From Neelides folsomi (taxonomy: Eukaryota > Arthropoda > Collembola > Neelipleona > Neelidae): DNA of 64,000 bases. Numbering within the stretch: the stretch's first letter is position 1; every line of letters starts with the position of its first letter. This document shows positions 27,601 to 37,398 of the stretch, piece after piece. The stretch spans positions 496,001 to 560,000 of the forward strand of contig JAQGBZ010000005.1 in assembly GCA_034687125.1 (NCBI GenBank), in the 5' to 3' direction. The position numbers and the translations under genes were made by a program. The notes under the pieces are model-generated. The model was not told the DNA's origin, ran no database searches, and was given only the letters and a program-made list of their open reading frames with translations.

Positions 27601-28851
27601 TTTTATTCATTTTGAGAGTCCACGTTTGAGCTGTGAGAAAATGTCTCAGAGAATGTAATTAATTAAAATAATCTCGCCAAAGTCTCGACAAGATTTCACT
27701 TTACGATACTTAAATCATTTTTTCTCACCTCTTTAAATAAAGTGGAAAAATAATTGAAAGAGCGTCAGAAGCGAAGACAAAAGAAGTTAATGGGTTCAAA
27801 GGCAACTTTGGGGTTTTGCATATAAATTCCTACCCTCATTTAGTTAATTGCTGGGAATAAAAACATTGATAAACCCACAACTTACAATTTAAAATCTTTA
27901 TCCATTTTTCTAATTTTGTTTCATCCGATTCCGTACTTTTAATTATCAAATAGGCCGCATTTAATCTTGGAATTTCATATTAATAAATTCCTTTTACATA
28001 ATTTTTTTCTCATCTTGAGCCAAAAATATAATATTCAAGAACTCAACCTCAACCTGTTAATAATTGGCCTTATTGAATTACATAAAAAGGATTAAATCAT
28101 TATCATTAAGGCCACGATTGGTGAATATAATTAATCCAAATCAATTGAATTACTCATCGATTGAAACACCCCAAGGAATCCATCTGATTAATCCATTGTT
28201 AATAAAAATGAATAATCTTCACGTATGGACAATATGAATTAAAACAGGTTCGCAGAAACGAGAACATTAAACATACTTTGATTAGCATTAAAAGGAACAT
28301 GCGAACTTACATTGGGGTTCAACTATAAAATCACATTAAGGTAGTTTGGTGGAAAAGTTGGCTACAAATTCTTATAGCTTCCTTCTTTATTCCTAGGCAA
28401 AAGGAGTCTTCTGTATATATTAATATATGCAAAAAAGACGTATGGATGTAATACCAAATAAGACATTTGCATATAATGAATACAGAGTGAGAAATTGGAT
28501 AGGGAAAATGTGTTGTGAACCTCGGCCGCATGAATCCTATGTATCTGAAGTTACAAAAAATGTGAGTGAAAAAGGAAAATCTCTCATTGTAGTCTTCACA
28601 CAATTAAAGAGGGACCCATGGTCAGTCGATTGAGGGAAGAGGAAGAAACAAGTTGGAATTGTTGGAATTAAAACAAACCAATGCGAGTACTTTATTATAT
28701 TTGTCAATTGAGGAACTCTAACACTTCCGTACGTTGCCTAATCAAAAGATTGACTTGACTCTCTCTCGATCGTCTTCATCTTCACCTGTGTCAATCCCTT
28801 TCCATTCTCCTTTTAAGAATCTGTTCAAAAAGATTCAGAACAATTCGGAAA
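24633..28851. other. Intergenic, no supported gene
   Basis: AT-rich sequence between the tRNA gene and the secreted-peptide cluster. Short open frames occur on both strands but none has a signal peptide, domain or convincing splice sites. The last 100 bases or so probably hold the promoter and leader of the gene at 28852. Confidence 0.5.
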
Positions 28852-29572
28852 ATGGTTCAGAGGCTCTTGAGTGTCTTTTCCCTATCCTTGTTATGTGTTT
28901 ACAGTGCGGTTGAGGGAAGGGCTGTGGCACGTTCGCAAATATTTTTCCCGGATAATATCCCTCATAGTAATGTCCCATCGCACAATTTGGACTATTCCGA
29001 AGTTGGGGTCGAAAATAGGATAAAAGTTGGATTCCTCGATCTAATGACGGCTTCTTCCGATAACGATGTCATCACGTTTCCTAATCATAGTGAGTTACAA
29101 AATAATTTTTTATCAATTAAATTAAATGATCTGTAGTTAAATAGCCAATTATTGCTAATTTATAATTTAGATCATTAGTGGAATTATTAAATGAGCAGAA
29201 ATTTAGAAATCAGATCAAATATAATTACATTAATTTTTAATTAAATTGGTATGATAGAGTATTTATATTATTGAAATAGATGAGGGAATAAGAAATCGTC
29301 AAAAAGGACCAAATCATGTTAATAACAGAGTGCGAATTCCAGAAACGACGTCAACCAACGAGCAAGAAATCACGTCAGAAGAGCAAATTGATGAGTTTCT
29401 CACTTGGGCGAAGGGACAAGAGAAGAACGAGAAGAAAACGACGAAAAAACCCACAACGATTCTCGACATTGTTTACGCCAATCAATCGTTAATTAGTTCA
29501 ATCGGAGGCAGCGAATGTGCAAATGGGGCAACAAAAGTGAGAGGGAAATGTACGAGGCCAGCCAACTTTTAA
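28852..29572 (+). CDS. Small secreted protein with C-terminal two-cysteine motif
   Basis: Two exons are read: 28852-29089 and 29280-29572, with a 190-bp GT-AG intron of phase 1. The product has 176 residues. It starts with a signal peptide (MVQRLLSVFSLSLLCVYSAV; cleavage near residue 22). A polar region follows, then a Lys-rich linker (KNEKKTTKKPTT). The C-terminus carries CANGATKVRGKC close to the stop. This C-x2-G-x6-K-C motif recurs in the next gene downstream (CPRGYQRLNSKC), and both genes have a phase-1 intron after the signal region, so they look like paralogues. Two-cysteine loops of this type occur in several short arthropod secreted peptides; I do not know the family. A poly(A) signal AATAAA lies at 29918. 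The start is the only Met that gives a signal peptide. Confidence 0.75.
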
Positions 29573-30976
29573 TCCTTAAAGACAATTAATATTGTGGAAG
29601 CCAAATAGTATTATTATTGGTTTATTTATTGCCCCCACACTTCCAATCCAAATCTAGAGAAAACTGGCTTTATTAAGATCTGAAAGAAAAGAGCGACTTT
29701 GAAGGTGAATGAATGTTCGATTTTGGTCATTTAAATTTTACCGCGTTGGATTTCAAACATCACTAAATACTATTACTAACTAATATAAATGTCTAACCAT
29801 GTGTCTAACATTTTTGTATAATATTGTATGTCTTGTAAATATATTAAAAAGTATATGTGACTTTTACTAGAGAAGTTTCGTGATTTATGAGAATAATACA
29901 AGTGTACTTATTTTAAAAATAAAACAGTCAATTGAGTCTTGAGTAAATTAATTAATCAATAATTTCATGAGCTCATCATTTCATTTATTCAATGGCAGTT
30001 TAAAGTTCAGTTTTAATGACTTTATACAGCAATTGGCAAAATTAGAATGAAAGGCACCAAAGGTCAAACTTTCGTAAGTATCGTAAGTTAAGTGCCATTT
30101 GGAGTTTCAGCGAAAAGATAAAATGGTGAAGCAAATGAAGGGGAAGTACGCAACACGAATTCCCATCTTCCAACCACCACTGTGTAAATTCTCACGCAAA
30201 AAAACTGAAAACTTGATGTTTATGGACTTAATGGGATTCCCATATTCTATATAAAAGCATTCTTTTTCTTCAAACTCCCTTATGCTCATTTATTTCCGAC
30301 GAGTGTTTAAGTATTACGTATACCATATATATCTATCTAAGTAAAAACTAACCAAAGTACGGTAAGTTTTAAGTTATTGCTAAGTGGTGGAGTAAGTTCA
30401 GTTTTAAAAGTAAAAAAAAACATGATTGGTGGAAATTACTCAAATTAACATTTTTAACTCCAATTGACAATATGGTCATAAATCTCTCAAATATGAGTCA
30501 TTTTTAACTCATCGACTTTACGAAAGTATTAATTGTATTGAAGCATTACATAGTGTTTAAAAACAACAACAATAATTGCTTCGTGCGTAAACCGTTTAGT
30601 ATCCTTGCATAAATAAATGTAAGAAAATTACCGCGGACTAATGGGGAAACACAGAAGTAAGAAGAAAATGAATTAAAGAATGAATTAAAGATGCTCATCT
30701 CTTGGAACTGAGAAATCCCGACTCAATTTTTTGAGTTCACAAATTCATAAAAATGACACACATAAAAAAATAATGACGTCAATAATGAGAACTCTCAAAA
30801 ACACTCACAAATGCAGAAAAGTAAGTAAGAAATGACAAAACCACGTCCGTTCTTTTTGACAAATTTCCTTAAATGATCATCCAATATTAAAGATTGGCAA
30901 TTTTTTTTTCTTCATTTGTTTATATTTTAATGTAAAATTGACAGTTCTTTAATAAAAATTTAAATTGAATAACAAA

Positions 30977-31399
30977 ATGAAATATTTCTTTATTTATTTT
31001 ATCTTGGATTTTTTAATTGGTTTGTCGAAAAGTTATCCCAATCAGCAGACTGCTCTTTTATTTGAACAAAGAAAACATTCAAGTAACTTTCATACATTGC
31101 ACTTCATTTTAATATAATTTTATTTTTTAATTGGGGTCATTCTCATTAAAGGGAGTTTGGAAAACGGCAAAATGTTGAACAACTTAGAAGATCCAACTTC
31201 ATCAGAAGCAAGAATTTCTAGCATAAGCAATTCTGATAATAAATGTCCAAGAGGATACCAAAGATTAAATTCAAAATGTGTCCCTCGTATTGAAAGAAGA
31301 TTAATTGGTTCGATCCTTAAAAATTTTAGTAAATGCCCTTCAAATTCTATTTGGGATAGCCATATTAAGAAATGTCTAAAATCAAAGGAGTTTACTTAA
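30977..31399 (+). CDS. Small secreted peptide with two cysteine-pair loops
   Basis: Two exons are read: 30977-31082 and 31152-31399, separated by a short 69-bp GT-AG intron of phase 1. The product has 117 residues. The first exon gives a hydrophobic signal sequence (MKYFFIYFILDFLIGLSKS). The second exon has four cysteines in two loops: CPRGYQRLNSKC (ten residues between) and CPSNSIWDSHIKKC (twelve between), separated by a basic stretch (RIERRLIG). The first loop matches the motif of the gene at 28852. The C-terminal half is basic. AATAAA lies 38 bases after the stop, at 31437. It appears to be a paralogue of the upstream gene with a duplicated loop. Function is unknown; a defence, venom-like or structural secreted peptide are all possible. 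Confidence 0.72.
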
Positions 31400-31950
31400 T
31401 GGGGCCGTAGTATGTATAAATTAGGATGAAGAATTTAATAAAAGATTGTATTTTTTCCTTTTATCATTCAGTTTTATGTTTTATTTTAATTATGTAATCT
31501 GAAAAATTCTCCATCTTTGACCGTGTTATAAAGTTAAAGATTTTAATATGAATTTTAAAAATTATTTTATGGTTTAATAAATAACAATAACAATACAGAT
31601 AATATTACTAAGATAATTGGCAGACTTAAATTGATTACACTTGTTAATTATAAGTAAGGTATTTAAATATTGCAAAATTGCATTTAAAAATATGTACAAT
31701 CGAACAAATTCTCACATTATTAATGAATTTCTCATAAAATTGAAGAGAATTATATTTTTTGCATTTAAATGCTTGTCTTCTTTTCTTGCATGTATTTATT
31801 TAAGCTTCAGTTTTACACACCGTGCCCATTTCTTGTTATCACTTCATTTAATTCATTTTAACTCACATATAAACTTTTATTTTAATATAAACTTATATCC
31901 ATTATCTAATTCATATCTTTTGTTCATATTTTGAAATAAAGATAAAAAAT

Positions 31951-32581
31951 ATGAAATTGCTACTAAAATTTTGGTTAGTTTTAACTGTTTTAACAATTTG
32001 GTCAACACTTATGGTTGAAAGTGACAAAACAGAATCTTTGAGTATAAAAACAAACATAATTTCTTTAAACTCATCATTTAATGCAATTGACCTTATATCT
32101 ACAACGTCCATTCTGAGCTCAACAACTCTAACTCCATTGGTTTCATCACGTTCAAGTTCTCGTCCTCCGAAAATAACTCGTCCACTGTCTGGCGGGAAAA
32201 GCGGAGGGAAACGAATGAGCAGAGAAGACTATAAAATTCGGAGAGAGTTCGGGGGAAGATGCCGGGCATCGGATTGGAACCGGTGCAAGAAGATTAAACG
32301 TGAATGGGGGCATGAGAGAATTGATTGTTATTCATATCCGCCACTTTGTCTCAAAAGTGGATGGACAGTTAACAAATGTCATATTTTATGCATGGCAAAG
32401 TGCAATCGAGGTAAGAAGCCTTAAAAATGGCTCATTGAGCATCTTCAAAAATGAAAATGTAGTTCTTAACATCCACACTTTACAAGTCATTTCATATATT
32501 CATTTAGCTCTGCTCAAAGACTACCAAGAAAGGATTCTGAACCATGATGGGATTTGTGAACCTGGGCCTCGCAAGAGTTAA
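31951..32581 (+). CDS. Secreted basic eight-cysteine peptide precursor
   Basis: Two exons are read: 31951-32410 and 32508-32581, with a 97-bp GT-AG intron of phase 1. The product has 177 residues. The signal peptide is MKLLLKFWLVLTVLTIWSTL. A Ser/Thr-rich spacer follows, then a Gly/Lys-rich piece ending in Lys-Arg, a likely processing site. The C-terminal domain has eight cysteines with spacing C-x7-C-x13-C-x6-C-x9-C-x3-C-x3-C-x18-C and many Lys/Arg. The eighth cysteine is on exon 2. The CxxxCxxxC cluster and high charge suggest a disulfide-stabilised defence-type peptide. The DWNRC stretch recalls macins, but the spacing does not match and I do not assign the family. AATAAA is at 32603, only 22 bases after the stop. 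If the intron is retained, translation ends four codons into it and the last cysteine is lost. Confidence 0.78.
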
Positions 32582-34228
32582 CTGGAAAAACATCTTTTAT
32601 TCAATAAATTGAAAATGCAAATGTTTTGAAGAAAACTTCGAATTCTAATCTCATTTTTTTAATTTGATTTCAGCTAACAATAAGTGAATTATTTATCTAT
32701 TCTATCAATATTTTATAAGATAAAATAATGCACATACCTATATAGTGAATTAAACAATTCTTGTCAACTCTTCATTTTATTTTACATTATAAATGTAAGA
32801 AGTAAGATGTTTGTTTTAAAGTAAATATTGTAATATAATATATTTTTCCTTTATAGAGTACCTAACTTTACATATTATATACATATGTTCGTATATATAG
32901 CATACTACTATAGTACATAATAGTACATGAATATGAGTATATGAGTTCCTATACACATGTAAAAGGATTAGACCTTTTCAATTTATTATTGGAAAAGTGA
33001 AAGCAGTTAAATTTTGGACTTTTATTCTGCATAGACAGTGGATTTAGCATTGCATTTAATGTTACAAAAAATAAAGTAATCCTATTACAATAATTTCCTA
33101 TATTTATCACCCATTAATTGATTTAATCCATTCTATGCCGGACTCAATAAGGAGACGTATTTTCCCGATTGAAAATAATGATAGCAAAGAGGAAAGTGAT
33201 GAAGATCCAGAAGAGTAAGAATTTTATTTTATTTTAGTATTTTATTTAATATCAAATATTCATCGTGGTAATTTTACAATTCATTTGCATGGACACTTTG
33301 AAACCCAACTTAAAATGAAGAAAGATAAAAATATAGGAAAAGACAGACACAAACAAGATAGAGAGATAAGAAACAAAAAACATTTTAAATAAATTCATTT
33401 TCTTATAAACATGCATATAGATAATAAATTAATGTTATCAATGTGGGCATGATATCCTATGAACATAACATATTATACAATATAGTGTATATTGTATAGT
33501 GTACTACATTATACATACATGTAGTACATCATTCATAGATAGATAATTTACATATTTGATCATCTAGATATCAAATATGTAAATTATCTATAAAGATGCA
33601 TCTTTAGTCTTAACTTCTTAACAAAGTATTTGTAGTCAGTAGTCATCAAATTATAAATTCTTAAATTACATTCCAATTCGTAAACCATTTAAGACAAAAT
33701 GACTCGAAGAAGATCGAAAAAAAGAGGGTAATTTGAACTTTTAATTAGTATATATTTTTCGCTAATTACATTCTTTAATTCTTACCAAGTCTAAGCGTCC
33801 ATGTTACTTATTTGGAAAATACATAAATTTCCTTTTTAAATTAAAATTAGATTAATTAAAATCTGTCCTATATACCTGTATACATATGAGCTGTTGATTC
33901 GCAGAGGGAGATTAGAGAATTTGTTTATTTTATTTAAAGTATTAATTTAAAAGAAAGCAGCTCTGGTAATAAAGTTTCGGGAAATTTGATACATTAATGA
34001 TATGATTCATCTGAACCTTGTAAATGCAATTTTCCTTCACCTAATTTTAAAAGCGTTTGATTCTGCTAGTATGCTTATATTGTTGAAATTTCACATTGGT
34101 AACTTTTATGAATAATTTTTAAAAATCTCTAATCCCCTTCTGCGAATCAATAATTCATATACTTGAATATAAGTAAGTAATTATGACATTTTATTAGGGA
34201 CATTCAACTAAGAATATTGAGGGAGAGA
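32582..34228. other. AT-rich intergenic stretch with palindromes
   Basis: It holds the poly(A) signal of the eight-cysteine gene and a cluster of inverted repeats at 33478-33591. A short open stretch at 33137-33220, with a good donor near its end (GAAGA/gtaag), might be an exon but has no signal peptide. Nothing else is supported. Confidence 0.5.
33539..33591. repeat. Perfect 22-bp inverted repeat with 9-base spacer
   Basis: Positions 33539-33560 and 33570-33591 are exact reverse complements, separated by CATCTAGAT. Transcribed, it would form a 22-bp hairpin. Two shorter palindromes lie just to the left (ACAATATA...TATATTGT near 33478-33496 and GTACTACA...TGTAGTAC near 33511-33535). Confidence 0.85.
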
Positions 34229-34330
34229 ATGGTAATGAAATTAACTTTTCTGTTCGCAATTTTTTCGATGGCTTTCATACCTGCTTTATTGGTTTCTGAT
34301 AATGCAAATTTGGATCTGGACTTTATGTAA
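34229..34330 (+). CDS. Signal-peptide-like short ORF, possible first exon
   Basis: The frame encodes 33 residues beginning MVMKLTFLFAIFSMAFIPAL, a strong signal-peptide pattern, then a short acidic tail (DNANLDLDF). It ends at TAA, but a donor-like ATGTAACG overlaps the stop, so it may be the first exon of a spliced peptide gene. A good second exon is not found: the nearby acceptor-like sites at 34760 and 34914 do not match its phase. It lies on the same strand as the three secreted-peptide genes to its left. It could be a tiny gene, a partial gene or a relic of one. Confidence 0.35.
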   Translation: MVMKLTFLFAIFSMAFIPALLVSDNANLDLDFM

Positions 34331-34555
34331 CGATTCTGTTCGCTGTTATTCAGTTAACTTGGATGTGGATAAAAAATTAAATTAATTGTAAGTGAAATAG
34401 TAATTGAGCAGAATTATACAATAATGTAATACCTAAACAGTAATCTTAAATTAAAATAATAAGAAATTTTTATTTTTATGGCTTCGTTTCATCATTCAAA
34501 TTTTATTCAAATTATTTTCTTCAGGTTTGCTTCTTTCTACATCATTATACTTGTT

Positions 34556-34900
34556 ATCCAATTAAAGTATAAAGTATGTATATTTCAAGATATTAGTTTG
34601 ATTATGTATAATATTATTTTATAAATTGGTAAACCCATAAGAAAATAATTAGATAATTATTAGATTTTATAACTTGAAATTATCTGTAGTTTTGAGATTA
34701 GATAATAATTCAGTTGCTAAATGTAATAGATTTTTAATAAAATACTAAATTATTCCCTACAGATTCATTTTTTGGATCAGGCAAATTAGAATGTTACTGG
34801 TGTTGTTTATTAAATATACAATAATGTTTAAATAAAATTCATGTTTACATTTTGAGTAATACAAAATTATTTAAAAATACAAAATGGAAGAAATTGCTTA
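34556..34900 (+). repeat. Dispersed repeat, copy A
   Basis: It starts near CCAATTAAAGTAT and ends at GGAAGAAATTGCTTA. The part from about 34668 on is closely repeated at 36190-36414, and its first part is repeated at 36719-37029. It includes an acceptor-like CTACAG at 34758-34763 followed by a short open frame rich in Cys and Trp. Confidence 0.7.
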
Positions 34901-34984
34901 AGTTATTTCTTACAGATTCATATTTTGGACCATTTAGAATGTCACTGGTGTTGTTTATAATAAATACCAATTATGTTTAAATAA
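34901..34984 (+). repeat. Dispersed repeat, copy B (short)
   Basis: This copy follows directly after copy A. It begins with TTATTTCTTACAGATTCAT and ends with TATGTTTAAATAAG. It lacks about six bases present in the other copies, which shifts the frame after the acceptor-like site. Confidence 0.65.
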
Positions 34985-36189
34985 GCCGAATCCACCGAAG
35001 GAAGTAGGACACTCAAATATGATTAGGTATATACAACTTGGACCACAAACATCCTCTTCGGTTTGACGTCATAGACACATGAAAGGTTGGTAAAATGGTG
35101 AGGGTTAGAAAAATTAATAATATGTGAAATCCCATTTATTTGAACTTTGAAGGGATGAAAGGGATTGAGATAAAACTCAGGTGTTTGCACTTCGTGATCT
35201 TCCATTCAACCCGAGGATTAAAACACAATAAAGTGGAAAGTTTAAAACGGTTTAGTACAATGTTCTATAACTTGGAATTTCATCATCTCATTCAGTATAA
35301 TAATGGACCTATAATGTTTAGTTGTATGTATACATATACATGTGTACATACTTGAAGAATAATCCTGGTAGAAATTGATGAAAGAGAATAAAGTGCTTCT
35401 TTTTAGCAGATATGTATGTGTAATATTTATTATCCGGTTTTAAAATGATCCTCCCGTTTGCTTGTTCGTAATTACAATTTACAATACATTCTTACAATTA
35501 GGCAATTGTTCATTAAGTCAAAACTACATATTTCTGCACATTCATACTTCTATTTGTCAGTAATTCTATTAGCTTTATAGCCTTCAAAAGTAAATCATTT
35601 AATTGATTAAAAATTGTACTTGTAACTTGCATGATAATAATTAAGATTATTATTATTCCATCGAGTAATACAATTATACTTACAAATGTTAGAGATATAT
35701 AATACCTACATACATATTTTACTTATGAATGATTAAGAATGCATAATGTAGCATTATTTACAATATTTAACAAATACCTTGTCAAGTGTAAATTTTAACA
35801 TTTCGTAAATTCGAGACTATCTTAAACTTAAAATATAAGCTTTTATCTATAATTATATTGAAATAATTTATTATCTGTTATAGTCTACTCAATAACGGTT
35901 AAATATTAAGATTATAAAATACATATAGCATAGTTGTACAATTTCAATAGCGCAGAATGCATCACTTTTTAATAGAATAGTATTTTAAATTACATTTGCA
36001 TACTAAAAGATATATCAATACTACAATATTAATTCATAATCATCAAAAGAAATTAAATTTTAATCTGATAAACCTAACCGATATAAAATAAGCTAAAATT
36101 TGTTCTGTATCGCTTTAAGCAATTATTATTTTTAATTAAATTGTAAATTAAAAAAGAGAAAATTGGAATATAAATGTGATTATTGAATT
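34985..36189. other. AT-rich spacer between repeat copies
   Basis: No gene is supported. Short open frames near 35023-35355 are on opposite strands of the same DNA, with no signal peptide or domain. Confidence 0.5.
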
Positions 36190-36414
36190 AAAATTATTTG
36201 TAGTTTTGAGATTAGATGATAAATCATTTGTTAAACGTAATTGATTTTTAAAAAAACTACTATATTATTCCTTACAGATTCATATTTTTGACCAGGAAAA
36301 TTAGAATGTCGCTGGTGTTTATAATAAATACACAATTATGTTTAAATAAGATTCATGTTTACATTTTGAGTAATACAAAATTATTTAAAAATATAAAATG
36401 GAAGAAATTGCTTA
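36190..36414 (+). repeat. Dispersed repeat, copy C
   Basis: This copy aligns with 34668-34900 almost end to end, from TAGTTTTGAGATTAGAT through the acceptor-like CTTACAGATTCAT to GGAAGAAATTGCTTA. A changed T-run breaks the open frame that copy A keeps. Confidence 0.7.
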
Positions 36415-36718
36415 GTGTTAATTATTTAATAACCTATCAAAATCGTAAACCTTATAATTAATTCAATTACTTTATATTTTACATTATTAGATACAACATT
36501 TAATGCCTTAAGATGTACAATATTTGAAATATTAACAAGTTTTATAAAAATCCTTTTGTTTTCTTATAATTGCTCATTTTCACTCAGGGCGAATTGCAGA
36601 TTACTATTTTAAATAAGTATTGGATTACTCGATAAATTCATTTACATTTATTATTAATAAATTTTTTATTAATTTATTGAGAAATCCAATATGATCTATA
36701 AATATTTTTTCTCTTTTA

Positions 36719-37029
36719 TCCAATTAAAGTATGTATTTTAAGGTGTTATGTTTTCTTTTATTTGATTATGTTTAGTTGCGCAAGATAATATTTAATGAAT
36801 GTTATAAATATCAAAGAAATAAATTATGGATTAATCATTAAATAGAGATATTGCATGATTGCATTAATATTTATAAGTATTTTTGGTTAACATGATAAAG
36901 TCATTTTGATGAACACATAAGTAGTTTTAATAATTAAGTTAATTAATATCTTGTTCTTAAACCTGAGCCTTTGAGCTGATAAATTAGTAAACCCGGAAGA
37001 AAAGAATTATTAGATTTTCTAATAACTTG
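36719..37029 (+). repeat. Dispersed repeat, partial copy D
   Basis: Only the left part of the unit is recognised: CCAATTAAAGTATGTAT near 36719 and GATAAATTAGTAAACCC near 36977, matching 34558 and 34620 onward. The rest is diverged or absent. Confidence 0.5.
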
Positions 37030-37398
37030 CGTAAAATTCAAAATTCAAATCTGGAATTAAAGATCAAACCAACTTGCATCATAATTTTACACTCTCATTC
37101 TTAACGACGATTAATTTGTGCACTCAATCTTGTTTAAGTATTTTTTGATACATTTAATGAATATTTAATAATACAATTTATATATTTACAAATCAGTTAA
37201 TAATAATTAAAGATAGTTAAACATTTGAGTACAAAGGGTCAGTAAATAATACCAAAATCTAATTACGAACACGTTCTTGTTACATTGCGATTTGACCATC
37301 AGAGTGTCAATGTGCGAGTTATTTAAGCGTGTGAGGAATTCGACGAGAGTTGATTTGTAAGACACGGTAGGGAATCAGTCTTTGGCGCCTTTAAGCAA

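Noticed and set aside
31951-32581. Assigning the eight-cysteine peptide to the macin family
   Set aside because: The DWNRC stretch is similar, but the order and spacing of the other cysteines do not match.
33137-33220. Short frame ending in an acidic run with a GTAAG donor
   Set aside because: No signal peptide, no upstream exon and no matching acceptor in a convincing frame were found.
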